Of a stretch of 36,992 nt of DNA, positions 7,235-16,101 are shown in pieces. The number at the start of each line of letters is the position of its first letter. Position 1 is the stretch's first letter. The stretch is from a bacterium (GTDB lineage: Bacteria > Caldisericota > Caldisericia > UBA6126): assembly GCA_021372585.1 (NCBI GenBank), contig JAJFUD010000077.1, positions 1 to 36,992 on the forward strand, in the 5' to 3' direction. Both the position numbers and the translations under genes were made by a program. The notes below the pieces were generated by a model. The model made no database searches and was not told the DNA's origin. It was given only the letters and a program-made list of their open reading frames with translations.

Positions 7235-8248
7235 TTATACTTCCGGAATCGTGATCTGAATCTCTTCGTTAAGTTTTGTTAATGTGAAGGATAAGATGGT
7301 TTTCGTCATTTTTCCCGAATCGGTTAGGGTGTTGGCAGGCTGGGAAATATCCGTGAGGATACCTTTATAAAGGCGGAGGTTTTCTTCGCCTACAAATAAA
7401 AGGATATCTCTTTTTCCACTCAGAACGTTCCAACTTGCTTGGTACTTTAAGACTTTAATTTCCTTATACTTAATCTCTTCTCCCTGTTCATCAGTGGTTT
7501 GAGAGGGGAGTTCATTCTGTAAAAAGAGCCTTCCTGCTGGATCTTCAAATAGCGTGTCCAAACTAACATACAAAAAGCTGGACGGATCCTCGGTTCCCTG
7601 GAAAAGATTCAAAATATCGGTTGGTTCCTGGAGTTTTACCGGGGGGATTTTCTCCTCATCGATTTTTTGCCATTGAGCGTTTTCTTTATCGCGATAAAAA
7701 AGAAATTCTTTCGTTTTAATCATCTCTCGGGTAGCGATCAAACTACCAGCTTTATCATCTTGAAGCCATTTAAAATGCATGGCTCCTTCCGATGAGATCT
7801 CATACAGGGAATAAGCAACAGTCTCTTCCTCTTCTCCTTGATTGCTCACCCAAGTGCTTCTAAATGAGTAGCTTTTTGCCGATTGAAGGTCTTTTTGAGC
7901 CATGCGCAGTATATTCGCGAAAGTAATAGGCTCCAGTGTTACAATCAGTTTATTACTTTTTTGGATCGTTTGATAGTTTAAGATAGCGCTGTAGGTTTTA
8001 TAACCATTTTTCTCAATGACGAGTTTATGAGAACCAAACAAAGGAACGTTCGATTGAAAATATCCTTGATTATCGGTAAAATAGGATTTTTCATCTATCC
8101 TGACAGTGGCTTGCGCAAGAGGTTTTTCTTCGACCGAATCATATACTGTTGCTTCTATATGAAGACCAGTTGAAACGTAAAAATAGATACTAATCAGGAG
8201 CAATATAACAATACCAAAAATGATGAATAAAAGCGGCTTTTTTTTCAT
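7235..8248 (-). CDS. Membrane-anchored protein with carboxypeptidase-regulatory-like domain
   Basis: A 337-residue protein with one N-terminal membrane segment (about 5-26) and an extracytoplasmic body. Residues 29-108 resemble a carboxypeptidase-regulatory/transthyretin-like beta-sandwich: EATVYDSVEEKPLAQATVRI, then YFTDNQGYFQS and HKLVIEKNGYKTY. The rest (about 113-337) starts with a helix, FANILRMAQKDLQSAKSYSF, and is rich in beta-strand pattern, reminiscent of LolA/LppX-type lipoprotein-carrier folds, but that is a shape impression only. There is no lipobox. It lies in the operon between the two small paralogous membrane proteins and mtaD. Function unknown; a cell-envelope role is inferred. 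Confidence 0.8.
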   Translation of the reverse strand: MKKKPLLFIIFGIVILLLISIYFYVSTGLHIEATVYDSVEEKPLAQATVRIDEKSYFTDNQGYFQSNVPLFGSHKLVIEKNGYKTYSAILNYQTIQKSNKLIVTLEPITFANILRMAQKDLQSAKSYSFRSTWVSNQGEEEETVAYSLYEISSEGAMHFKWLQDDKAGSLIATREMIKTKEFLFYRDKENAQWQKIDEEKIPPVKLQEPTDILNLFQGTEDPSSFLYVSLDTLFEDPAGRLFLQNELPSQTTDEQGEEIKYKEIKVLKYQASWNVLSGKRDILLFVGEENLRLYKGILTDISQPANTLTDSGKMTKTILSFTLTKLNEEIQITIPEV

Positions 8249-8270
8249 CCAATCACGTCCTGTAAACTAT

Positions 8271-8684
8271 TTAATTTAGTGAATCAACAATCAACCATTT
8301 TTTTAGTGTTTTATTGTATTCAACCACATACGAACCATTTGCTTCGGTTTTACGACCTTTTTCTTTTGAATATAAAACAAATGCAACGATCTTTTGACTG
8401 ACTCTGCTTGTTTCCCTGACTTGGATGATTTTTATCCTCTCGTACACAGTTCCATGCTGTCTGGAATTATCAAATAAAGCAGAAAATTCTTCCAGAGTAC
8501 CTTTGTTGGCTTTAATAGCCCCATCAATTAGTGCGTAGGCTTTATCATATTTTTCTTCAATGATGTAGTTAAAATACTGTCTGACCGTTTTTTGAGGAGT
8601 GGGAATGAATGATTTGATAACAATAAATACTAATAGAAAGAGTAATATTGCGCCAACAAGATAGAGCCAAATATTCTTTTTCAT
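8271..8684 (-). CDS. Small membrane-anchored protein, NTF2/DUF4878-like
   Basis: A 137-residue protein with an N-terminal membrane segment (about 5-26) followed by a domain of about 105 residues. It begins PTPQKTVRQYFNYIIEEKYD and contains KAYALIDG, TLEEFSALFD and a C-terminal SYVVEYNKTLKKWLIVDSL. This pattern (P-x-x-T-V-x-x-Y-F, then K-A-Y-x-L-I-D) resembles small NTF2-like extracytoplasmic domains of the DUF4878 type. It is clearly paralogous to the product of 8694-9179, from which it is separated by 9 nt. It probably faces the outside of the membrane. Function unknown. Confidence 0.8.
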   Translation of the reverse strand: MKKNIWLYLVGAILLFLLVFIVIKSFIPTPQKTVRQYFNYIIEEKYDKAYALIDGAIKANKGTLEEFSALFDNSRQHGTVYERIKIIQVRETSRVSQKIVAFVLYSKEKGRKTEANGSYVVEYNKTLKKWLIVDSLN

Positions 8685-8693
8685 GTCACACTC

Positions 8694-9179
8694 CTAAGGA
8701 TTAGTTTGAGTAGTAGTTTCCCCCGTTTTTACCGAGGTGGCTTTTTTGTTTAAGTGAGAAATATTTTCAACAATTCGCCAACCCTTGGAAGGAATATTCT
8801 CTACAACATAGGTTCCATATGTCGGTGTAATTTTCCCGTTAAACAGAACCGTTACCTCTACTTCTACTGATCTTTGATTCGCTTTTTCCCATTTATCCAC
8901 GGATACAATCTTGATGCTTTTTGTTCTGGTACCACTTTCTAATGCTTGATAGTACTCTTGGGAAAATTTTTCAAAACTACCTCGTTTGATTTTGTACTGA
9001 CCATCAATTAAGTTATAGGCTTTTTCGTAATTCTGATCTCGTAGAGCAACAAAGAAGTTTCGCATAGTTTTAGCAGGAGTGGGGATAAATAGATAGACTA
9101 TGAAGGAAAATAACCCGATGATGAGAACGGCAACTACTAAATACTCAATAATCTTTAAAAATTGTTGAAAGGTTTTCAT
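8694..9179 (-). CDS. Small membrane-anchored protein, paralogue of the 8271-8684 product
   Basis: A 161-residue protein with a membrane segment (about 9-33) and a domain starting PTPAKTMRNFFVALRDQNYE that contains KAYNLIDGQYKIKRGSFEKF and TYGTYVVENIPSKGWRIVEN. It shares the same framework as its downstream neighbour (PTPxKTxRxxF, KAYxLIDG, G(S/T)xEx(F/F)S, YVVE...W.IV), so the pair arose by tandem duplication. It differs by a Thr-rich tail. Its start overlaps the stop of the upstream foldase gene as ATGA, suggesting coupled translation. An NTF2/DUF4878-like fold is inferred; function unknown. Confidence 0.8.
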   Translation of the reverse strand: MKTFQQFLKIIEYLVVAVLIIGLFSFIVYLFIPTPAKTMRNFFVALRDQNYEKAYNLIDGQYKIKRGSFEKFSQEYYQALESGTRTKSIKIVSVDKWEKANQRSVEVEVTVLFNGKITPTYGTYVVENIPSKGWRIVENISHLNKKATSVKTGETTTQTNP

Positions 9180-10249
9180 TCAATTTTCCCTCTGATCTTA
9201 TCCCACCAGTTCAGAAAGCTTTCCCAAGGGCTTCCCAGAACAACTCTGCTCTCGTATTTTTCAGTGAGTCGATACATGAAAGAATCTACGGCGCTGTTCT
9301 GTTTAATAGCGATTAAATCTTTTTTTACATCGTCTTTTACTTGTTCGTAGGTTTTAATTTCAGCCGCTTTTCTCTCTTTCACGATAAAAACATACCATGC
9401 ATCTCTACCTTGCATGACACTGGGTTTGTTTAAAGGCATATCGGGATGAAAAACATTGTCGCTGATTTCTTTATATAAAGAATCTCTTGTCTGCCAGCCG
9501 ATATCGCCACCATTTTGTGCCGCATCGCCGGATAATGACTTTTCTCTTGCAAGTTGTGTAAAGTCTTTCCCTTCCTGCAATTCCTTTAGAATCTTTTTAG
9601 CATCCTCTTCCGAATTGACAGAAATTAATAACACATGCGCTTGTTCTGGAACGTTATAGTTAGCTGCGTATTGGGAATAATGTTCTTTAAGTTCTTCTTC
9701 GGTAGCGGTTACCTCATTTTTAACCGGTTCCAATACTTTATTGTACAAAGACTGTTCGCGCATATCTCTCCTAAAGGATTTGTAAGAAATGCGGTACTCA
9801 GCCAAGGCAGATTTGACATCTACAACTCCATTAGGATCGCCATTATTGAGAGCAAGCTTAAAGGCGGCTATTTCTTTGTCAATATCAGCCTTGGTAACCT
9901 TGATATGCATTTCCTCCCTGGCATACAGGTAGAGGCATTTTAATTTAAGCAGGTTTTCCCAAGCTTTCGAATCGATCGTATTCTGCATATCCTGTTTTTC
10001 TTGTTCATCTGCATTTTTTAGCGTTTCTTCAAAATTGGGAGGGGTTAAGCGCTTTTTTTCAAGCTCTATTTCTGCTTTTGTGATAGTTTGCGATCCAATT
10101 CTTGCTACAATGTCTCTGGTTTGAAAAAGCCAGGTAAACACAATCGCAAAAACGATCAGTAATACAGCTGGTATTGCCAGGAACCAGTAACGTTTCGAAG
10201 CATTCTTTTGCTTTTTTAACAGAGAAGGTTGTTTTTTTCTTGCCATCAT
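9176..10249 (-). CDS. Membrane-anchored parvulin-type peptidyl-prolyl isomerase (SurA/PrsA-like)
   Basis: A 357-residue extracytoplasmic folding factor. A basic N-terminus and membrane segment (about 21-42) precede a SurA-N-like helical chaperone domain (about 48-190). One parvulin (rotamase) domain lies at about 200-296: VPEQAHVLLISVNSEEDAKK with H205 in the conserved position, FTQLAREKSLSGDAAQNGGD and GGDIGWQ (248-253). The late conserved His of parvulins is Y286 here (AWYVFIV). It is anchored by a membrane span instead of a lipid. It is 9 nt downstream of a related gene with two rotamase-like domains and overlaps the next gene by 4 nt. Clients are probably exported proteins. Confidence 0.92.
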   Translation of the reverse strand: MMARKKQPSLLKKQKNASKRYWFLAIPAVLLIVFAIVFTWLFQTRDIVARIGSQTITKAEIELEKKRLTPPNFEETLKNADEQEKQDMQNTIDSKAWENLLKLKCLYLYAREEMHIKVTKADIDKEIAAFKLALNNGDPNGVVDVKSALAEYRISYKSFRRDMREQSLYNKVLEPVKNEVTATEEELKEHYSQYAANYNVPEQAHVLLISVNSEEDAKKILKELQEGKDFTQLAREKSLSGDAAQNGGDIGWQTRDSLYKEISDNVFHPDMPLNKPSVMQGRDAWYVFIVKERKAAEIKTYEQVKDDVKKDLIAIKQNSAVDSFMYRLTEKYESRVVLGSPWESFLNWWDKIRGKIE

Positions 10250-10258
10250 TACTCTCTT

Positions 10259-11890
10259 TTATGGATTGTTTTCTTGTGGAGGTTGTTGCGAAAAATCTTC
10301 AGGATTGATCGGAATATCCACTGATTCACCGTTCATACCGGGTATGGTTACCTGTTGTGTTCCGTCAGCAGGGGTACCGGTGGTCTCTGCTTTTGGTTCG
10401 ACGGTATATTGTTTAATGAGACTCCCTATGTCCTCAAAAAATGCGCCTAATGTCGTATCATATAAAGAAACTAAACGATTCCAGGGGTTTCCAAAAGATG
10501 GTTTTACGATGTCTTTTTGTTCCTGAATCCAATCGGCACGGGCTTTTGTCTTGGCGGTGGAGATCATTTCTTCTATCACTTTGTCTTTTAAATTTTTAAA
10601 AACAGCGGGAACAGCAGGACTCTTGCTGATAAGCTGATAAATCTCATAATTGGTTCCGTTTAACAAAGCACCGGAAACCTGACCTGGTTTTAAGGAGCCA
10701 AATATCGCAGAATCAATCTCTGCTGGCAGTTGATTCTTGTATACTGTTTGAGGTGTCTTGCCGGATTCGGGAGTTTCCGAATACTGGTCAGCGATCACTT
10801 CAAACTTCTCTTTCCCGGATTGTAGTGTTTTCGCTAGTACTTCCGCTTTGGTTTTCAGTGTTGCTTTTTCTTCATCAGTAGCTGTTTCAGCAACAGCAAT
10901 GATAATCTTTTTTACTTGAGCGCTTTCGGGAATGTTGTATTTTTCTTTTATAAATGATTTTGCTGATACGGTGATAATACTAAATCCCCTTTTTGTTTTG
11001 ATGACGCTGCTTATCTCGTTGATATTCAATTTTTTGGCTGCTTCAAATAATTCCGGTTCATCAGGAAGAGCGCCTTCAAAAAGTGTGATAGATCCCTGAT
11101 TGGGCTTGGTGGCTACATCTTCAGAGATTGTTTCGACAGCTTTTTCAAAAGTGATCTCTTTTTTGATAAGTTGATTCTTTGTATCGTTCGCTTTTTTCTC
11201 GGCAGCAGCTTTGACCTCCTCTGTAGCATTTTCAGCGAACGCTACCAGGATTCTTTTTGCCTGCACCTGAGCAGGAGAGTTAAAATAAATCTCTGCATCT
11301 TGCTCAGTCACTTTGATTTTATCATACAAAGGCTTTAGGACAGCTTCTTCGAGTAATTGGGGCGTGATCGACTTTTCTATCTCTTTTCTCAGATTGTCTA
11401 TGTTTTTTAATTCAGTTTTCTCTATAGCAGCGATGAATTCTTGTTCAGTTTTGTATTGCTTTTTGATGTTATCAATCTCTTCCTGGACTTTTTTGTCCAG
11501 TTCCTCTTTATTAGGGGAGATGTTATTTGCTTTCGCATAGCTCTCAAATAATTTCTGTTCAATTAACATATTCACAATATCATCTCGGTATTGTTTTATG
11601 GTGCCTGCCTGTTCTTCTGAATCAGGGTCCATTCCTTGCTGGCGCATATTGGCTTTCACGTTTTCCAGCATTAGGTCAACAGCGCTTGAAGTGATCTTTT
11701 GACCTTTCACTGTCGCTTCAATATTCTTTGCAGAATAAGCCCAAATACCGAATATAAAACACACTACAATGATTAAGGCAGGGATCCAGATGAATATCTT
11801 CTTGAGAGTCGAGATCCTTTTTTTATCCAGTTTAACTGGCTCCAAAACTCCTTGTCTTCTTAACTGTTTGATTTTGCTCTCTCTACCCAT
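10259..11890 (-). CDS. Membrane-anchored SurA-like protein with two degenerate parvulin domains
   Basis: A 543-residue protein: basic cytoplasmic tail, membrane segment (31-51), SurA-N-like helical domain (about 57-190), two tandem parvulin-like domains (about 205-312 and 322-425), and a flexible Pro/Gln/Thr-rich tail (about 497-543). The two rotamase copies align with each other (VQAKRILVAFAENATEE with AQVKKIIIAVAETATDEE). The conserved first His of parvulins is R213 in copy 1 and K328 in copy 2, and the late His is Ser or Glu, so both may be chaperone scaffolds without isomerase activity. It is first in the eight-gene operon, with GGAGG 10 nt before the ATG and a promoter at 11968-11995. 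Confidence 0.9.
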   Translation of the reverse strand: MGRESKIKQLRRQGVLEPVKLDKKRISTLKKIFIWIPALIIVVCFIFGIWAYSAKNIEATVKGQKITSSAVDLMLENVKANMRQQGMDPDSEEQAGTIKQYRDDIVNMLIEQKLFESYAKANNISPNKEELDKKVQEEIDNIKKQYKTEQEFIAAIEKTELKNIDNLRKEIEKSITPQLLEEAVLKPLYDKIKVTEQDAEIYFNSPAQVQAKRILVAFAENATEEVKAAAEKKANDTKNQLIKKEITFEKAVETISEDVATKPNQGSITLFEGALPDEPELFEAAKKLNINEISSVIKTKRGFSIITVSAKSFIKEKYNIPESAQVKKIIIAVAETATDEEKATLKTKAEVLAKTLQSGKEKFEVIADQYSETPESGKTPQTVYKNQLPAEIDSAIFGSLKPGQVSGALLNGTNYEIYQLISKSPAVPAVFKNLKDKVIEEMISTAKTKARADWIQEQKDIVKPSFGNPWNRLVSLYDTTLGAFFEDIGSLIKQYTVEPKAETTGTPADGTQQVTIPGMNGESVDIPINPEDFSQQPPQENNP

Positions 11891-11967
11891 AAATTAAAAC
11901 CTCCAGAACCAATAAAATAATCACACTAAACAATATACACCCTTAAGAAAAAACAATTACATATGGA

Positions 11968-11995
11968 TTATAGGTTTATGGTTGAAAATGTAAAG
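11968..11995 (-). promoter_or_regulatory. Sigma-70-type promoter of the minus-strand operon
   Basis: Read on the minus strand, TTTACA (11995-11990) and a perfect TATAAT (11973-11968) are spaced by 16 bp. Transcription would begin near 11961, leaving a leader of about 70 nt before the ATG at 11890. It lies between the alr stop and the first foldase gene, so the operon below it can be expressed independently of alr. No strong terminator is visible after alr. Confidence 0.75.
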
Positions 11996-12015
11996 AAACA
12001 TGAATTGGACAAGAT

Positions 12016-13161
12016 TCAACTGTTTTTATAGATTCTTTTCATCGACTCAGACAGGCGACAGAGTATTTCATAGGGTAATTTATTAGTCAGAGCAGATAAG
12101 GAGCGCAAGGTGATGGATTTGTCGTTATCCTTGCCGATCAGGATCACCCGATCAAATAGACAGATATTCTCAGAATCAGTGATATCCACCACAAATTGGT
12201 TCATACAGATCGTCCCGATTATGGGATAAAAATTACCGTTGATCAGAACAGTGCCGATGTTTGAAAAATCATACATATAACCATCTGCATATCCGATTGG
12301 GATGATAGCGATTTTCGTACTCTTGGTTGTTTTATAAGTTCGGTTATAACTGACATAAGCATTTTTCGGGATCCATTTTATCATGGATACGTGGGAGTAT
12401 AATGACAGAACAGGTTCAAATGAAGGGTATTTATTTAACATATCCACCCCGAAAAGAAGAATGCCGGGACGGATTGCGTTGAAGAGATATTCCGGATACT
12501 GAAGGATTGCGCCGCTATTGGCTGCATGGATGTACGAAAAATGAAACCCTTTTTTTTCCAGAATTTCCAAGGTATGCTTAAATTCATTGGCTTGCTGGTC
12601 AGTGAATTTCCGATCAGGGGAGGAGGAATCTGAAAAATGAGTGCATATCCCATCTATGGTGATATTGGGTCGATTTTTTCGGAAAATTTCGAAAATCTGT
12701 ATGGCTGAATCTGGAAGAAAACCGATTCTGCTCATGCCTGTGTCTATTTTGATATGGATTGAAACCTGGTCTTCTTGAAAGAAATCCATTATACTGTTGG
12801 CTTCATCAATACAGCCTATTACCGGAGTCAGGTTAAAATGCAGGAGAAACGCATACAAACTAGGGTGTATCGGTCCGAAAATCAAGATTTGTCCTGTTAT
12901 CCCCGCTGACCGTAAATCTACCCCTTCTTTTACCGTAAATACACCAAAAGCGTGAACACCCATTTCATTGAGTTTGGTGGAAACCTGTATTAATCCATGA
13001 CCATAAGCATTTGATTTTACCATAGCGATAATGTGTTTGTCCGTTCCGGCTAGTTTTCTCACTTCATTGACATTATTTTTAAGGTGGGAAAAGTCAACAA
13101 GTATATAGTTATCCGGAATTAAATGATCTTTAATTTCACCAGTATACATGGAATCTAACAT
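12016..13161 (-). CDS. alr: Alanine racemase
   Basis: A 381-residue PLP enzyme that makes D-alanine for peptidoglycan. The cofactor Lys is K49 in AMVKSNAYGHG. The other catalytic base is Tyr272 in YVSYNRTY, followed by IPIGYADGY. Other motifs are HIKIDTGMSRIGF, GICTHFSDSS and RPGILLFG. The usual C-M-D-Q reads C-M-N-Q (319-322), an Asp-to-Asn change near the active site. The start at 13161 has no clear ribosome binding site; M5 (codon 13147-13149) is an alternative, and a TTGACA lies just upstream on this strand without a well-spaced -10. The gene diverges from the polysaccharide deacetylase gene. Confidence 0.93.
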   Translation of the reverse strand: MLDSMYTGEIKDHLIPDNYILVDFSHLKNNVNEVRKLAGTDKHIIAMVKSNAYGHGLIQVSTKLNEMGVHAFGVFTVKEGVDLRSAGITGQILIFGPIHPSLYAFLLHFNLTPVIGCIDEANSIMDFFQEDQVSIHIKIDTGMSRIGFLPDSAIQIFEIFRKNRPNITIDGICTHFSDSSSPDRKFTDQQANEFKHTLEILEKKGFHFSYIHAANSGAILQYPEYLFNAIRPGILLFGVDMLNKYPSFEPVLSLYSHVSMIKWIPKNAYVSYNRTYKTTKSTKIAIIPIGYADGYMYDFSNIGTVLINGNFYPIIGTICMNQFVVDITDSENICLFDRVILIGKDNDKSITLRSLSALTNKLPYEILCRLSESMKRIYKNS

Positions 13162-13206
13162 TAATAAGATTTATCCGGATTGTCAAGATGAAAAATAGAT
13201 TAGTTC

Positions 13207-13234
13207 TTGAAAAGACTATTTAGATGGATACTAT
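13207..13234 (+). promoter_or_regulatory. Candidate promoter of the deacetylase-sucCD-hutI operon
   Basis: TTGAAA (13207-13212) and TACTAT (13229-13234) are 16 bp apart. The predicted start of transcription falls at about 13241, within a few bases of the ATG at 13244, so the first gene would be read from a nearly leaderless mRNA. No Shine-Dalgarno sequence precedes that ATG, which fits. Confidence 0.5.
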
Positions 13235-13243
13235 TGAACCATA

Positions 13244-14923
13244 ATGATGAAGAATTTTGGTAAATTATTAATGGTGTCACTTCTGGTAACTATTTTTATC
13301 GGGAGCACCTATCACCAGATACCTGTTAATGCGAAGCCTTCATCACAGATTTCCATTATCAACCCAAAACCAGGCAGCATGATTGCAGATATTTTGACCG
13401 TTGAGATACAGGTACCCAATGAGAACCTTGAGTATACCCTCTTCATTATATCTATCTCAGGACAGCAGGAAAAATTTCCCCTGGTTTCAGATGAGGGGGG
13501 TTGTTTTGTAAACCTGGACACAAGAAACTTCAAGAACGGTAATTACTATTTATATATAGTTGGAAAGAGCAAGGAGCTTTTCATACTGGATTCCGATGTT
13601 TTACAAATCATGATTGATAACACTCAATCTAGTATAAAATCAGATGTAAAACCTGCCTATGTCTCCTCTGGTAACCTTATACATCTTTATCTTTATGCTG
13701 ACCTTCAATTGAATGAGGTTTACGCGGAACTGGAAAACGGGATTCGGTTAAACTTGATCTTTAATCAGGAAGCCAGCTGCTGGGAAGAAAACTATTTTGT
13801 CCCGATGACCTATCTAGATAGGACGTATATTGTGAGTTTTTATGCAAAAGATATACATAACAAATCCATTATTTGCCCCTCCTCCGCTTTTACCATTTGC
13901 AATGCAGAGCCTGTTATTGAATTTCCGCCGAATAAAGGTCAGTTTATTAAGTCTTCCACACAGATTTCCGGGTACTTTCGACCGGGGGAAACGGTGAATT
14001 TATTTAAGAAAATTCAGAATCCAACCAGTCCCGAAGAGGTTAAATATCAGTTCTTAGCTTCCACTGTCACGGATTCCACCGGAAATTGGTTGATAGAGAA
14101 TATTCCTTTAACAAAAGGGATAAATGAATTTTTAGTCTCCAACCGTAAAACGAATTCTGAAAGGGTGCTTTACCCAAAGCAAAAAACAAGTATTCAATAT
14201 TTTCCCGATGGATTGATCGTGCTGAATTACCACGACATTCAACCAAAAGGAGGAACCTATGCCAAGTCGAAAGAAGCATTCGAATTAGATATGCAGTACA
14301 TTCAAAAGAATGGTTTTAATCCTGTCAGCCCTACGGTATTTTTAAATTTTCTTGAAGGGAAAGCAGAGCTACCGAATAAACCTGTTTTGATTACATTTGA
14401 TGACGGTTTAAAAGGTGTCTATCAATATGCTTACCCAATACTAAAAGCCTATGGCTACCAGGCGATGTTATTTATTATTGTCAGTAGGATTGACAATAAC
14501 CCTGATTATTTAACCTGGAAAGAAATCTATGAACTTCAGAGTTCGCGTGTGTTTAGCATCGAATCCCATACGTTCAACTCTCACTTTTTTGTAGATGATG
14601 AAAATGGTAGGCATGCTGCTCTGGTCAGCTACCTTACTTTGCCTGACGGATCGATTGAAACGAATGATCAATACAAAAAACGAATTATTGATGATTTAAA
14701 TAAGTCAAAGGAGATGATAGAGGAAAAACTGGATAAAAAGGTTCATTTTCTATCCATACCATTTGGTATCGGAAACCAATCGTTGAATGTATTATTACTG
14801 CAAGCGGATTTTAAGGGTTCTTTTACTTCAGGCGGAGGAGTCAATCCTCTTCCATTCAATTCATGGGACATTAAACGAATCACGATTTTAAATACCGATG
14901 ATTTAGATGAGTTAATCCATTGA
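13244..14923 (+). CDS. Secreted polysaccharide deacetylase with N-terminal Ig-like domains
   Basis: A 559-residue exported protein. A signal peptide or membrane anchor (about 5-22) is followed by beta-rich Ig-like segments (about 34-125, 130-220 and 222-320). A NodB-type deacetylase domain occupies about 322-559: LNYHDIQPKG (329-330), LITFDDG with the catalytic Asp pair (D386, D387), ESHTFNSH with metal ligands H442 and H447, and LSIPFGIGN. YHD plus this spacing resembles PgaB/IcaB poly-N-acetylglucosamine deacetylases; peptidoglycan is another possible substrate. The start is ATG at 13244 or the next ATG, without a ribosome binding site. sucC begins 21 nt downstream. Confidence 0.9.
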   Translation: MMKNFGKLLMVSLLVTIFIGSTYHQIPVNAKPSSQISIINPKPGSMIADILTVEIQVPNENLEYTLFIISISGQQEKFPLVSDEGGCFVNLDTRNFKNGNYYLYIVGKSKELFILDSDVLQIMIDNTQSSIKSDVKPAYVSSGNLIHLYLYADLQLNEVYAELENGIRLNLIFNQEASCWEENYFVPMTYLDRTYIVSFYAKDIHNKSIICPSSAFTICNAEPVIEFPPNKGQFIKSSTQISGYFRPGETVNLFKKIQNPTSPEEVKYQFLASTVTDSTGNWLIENIPLTKGINEFLVSNRKTNSERVLYPKQKTSIQYFPDGLIVLNYHDIQPKGGTYAKSKEAFELDMQYIQKNGFNPVSPTVFLNFLEGKAELPNKPVLITFDDGLKGVYQYAYPILKAYGYQAMLFIIVSRIDNNPDYLTWKEIYELQSSRVFSIESHTFNSHFFVDDENGRHAALVSYLTLPDGSIETNDQYKKRIIDDLNKSKEMIEEKLDKKVHFLSIPFGIGNQSLNVLLLQADFKGSFTSGGGVNPLPFNSWDIKRITILNTDDLDELIH

Positions 14924-14944
14924 GCATCCACAAGGAGGATCACA

Positions 14945-16099
14945 TTGAAATTTCTTGAATATCAGGCCAAAGAAGTATTTAGGCAGTTTGGAATTAGCAC
15001 ACCGGTTGAAAAGTTGGCAATCAACTTAGATGAAGCTGTGCAACACGCTAACCAGATCGGATACCCTTGCGTATTGAAAGCCCAGGTTCCGGTTGGAGGC
15101 AGGGGTAAAGCAGGCGGAATCAAGGTTGCTAACAATGAAACGGAATTAAAAGAACATTATGCTAAGATTTACGGAATGCATATCAAAGAGTGTGTAGTTT
15201 CCAAGATTTTGGTTTCCCAAGTGATTCAGGTCACTAATGAAATTTACCTGAGTGTGACCTTAGACAGAAACTCCAGAAAACCGATGTTTATCCTGTCAGC
15301 TTCAGGTGGAATGGATATAGAAGAGATTAGCAGAACTCAACCTGATAAAATCCTGAGGTTTGACTATGATTTATTAGTCGGATTAAAAGATTACTCTCTA
15401 AAGGCTATCTATAAAAAGCTGATCCAGGATTTATCCTTAACCAAAGCACCTTCGTATGACGCTTTTAAGATCTTATTAAAACAATTAATCCGGATTTATT
15501 TTGATCTGGATGCTTCTTTGGTGGAAATCAATCCATTAACCATTCAAGGTGAAGAATTTATGGCTTTAGATGCAAAGCTGGTTGTGGATGACAATGCCGG
15601 TTATCTTCACCAGGATTTGGTCAAAATCACAGAAGGGAACAACGTAGAGACAAAACAGGAAACCATGGCCAGAGAAGCTAATCTGACCTATATTTCGCTT
15701 CAGGGGAATATTGCCTGTATTGTGAATGGAGCGGGATTGGCGATGGCGACGATGGATGTAATCAAGCATTATGGTGGAGAACCGGCCAATTTTCTGGATA
15801 TCGGTGGTAGTTCTAATCCACAAAAAATGGTCAATGCTTTGCAAATCATCCATAGTAATGAAAAGACAAAAGCGATTCTGATTAATATTTTCGGCGGGAT
15901 TACCCGGTGTGATGATATCGCCAATGGGTTAAAAATAGCATTAGAAACCATCAAGCTTCGAATCCCTATTTCTGTCAGGTTGGTAGGGACTAATGAGGAA
16001 GAAGCCAAAAAAGTGTTATCGTCTATCGGTATTACTGCTTTCTCGGATATGGACCAGGCAGTACAGCACGCCATACAGCTTACTTCAGGAGGTAACTAA
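14945..16099 (+). CDS. sucC: Succinate-CoA ligase (ADP-forming), beta subunit
   Basis: A 384-residue ATP-grasp subunit that, with SucD, interconverts succinyl-CoA and succinate with substrate-level formation of ATP or GTP. The N-terminus [33 protein letters not shown], the Mg-nucleotide segment [22 protein letters not shown] and [16 protein letters not shown] are all typical. Length is normal. The TTG start at 14945 is supported by AAGGAGG at 14932-14938. sucD begins 2 nt after the stop. The preference for ADP or GDP cannot be read here. Confidence 0.95.
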   Translation: MKFLEYQAKEVFRQFGISTPVEKLAINLDEAVQHANQIGYPCVLKAQVPVGGRGKAGGIKVANNETELKEHYAKIYGMHIKECVVSKILVSQVIQVTNEIYLSVTLDRNSRKPMFILSASGGMDIEEISRTQPDKILRFDYDLLVGLKDYSLKAIYKKLIQDLSLTKAPSYDAFKILLKQLIRIYFDLDASLVEINPLTIQGEEFMALDAKLVVDDNAGYLHQDLVKITEGNNVETKQETMAREANLTYISLQGNIACIVNGAGLAMATMDVIKHYGGEPANFLDIGGSSNPQKMVNALQIIHSNEKTKAILINIFGGITRCDDIANGLKIALETIKLRIPISVRLVGTNEEEAKKVLSSIGITAFSDMDQAVQHAIQLTSGGN

Positions 16100-16101
16100 T
16101 C

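Noticed and set aside
9635-9943. 102-residue open frame on the plus strand
   Set aside because: It lies opposite the parvulin gene, which has clear domain motifs; the hydrophobic look comes from the reverse complement of Lys/Glu-rich codons.
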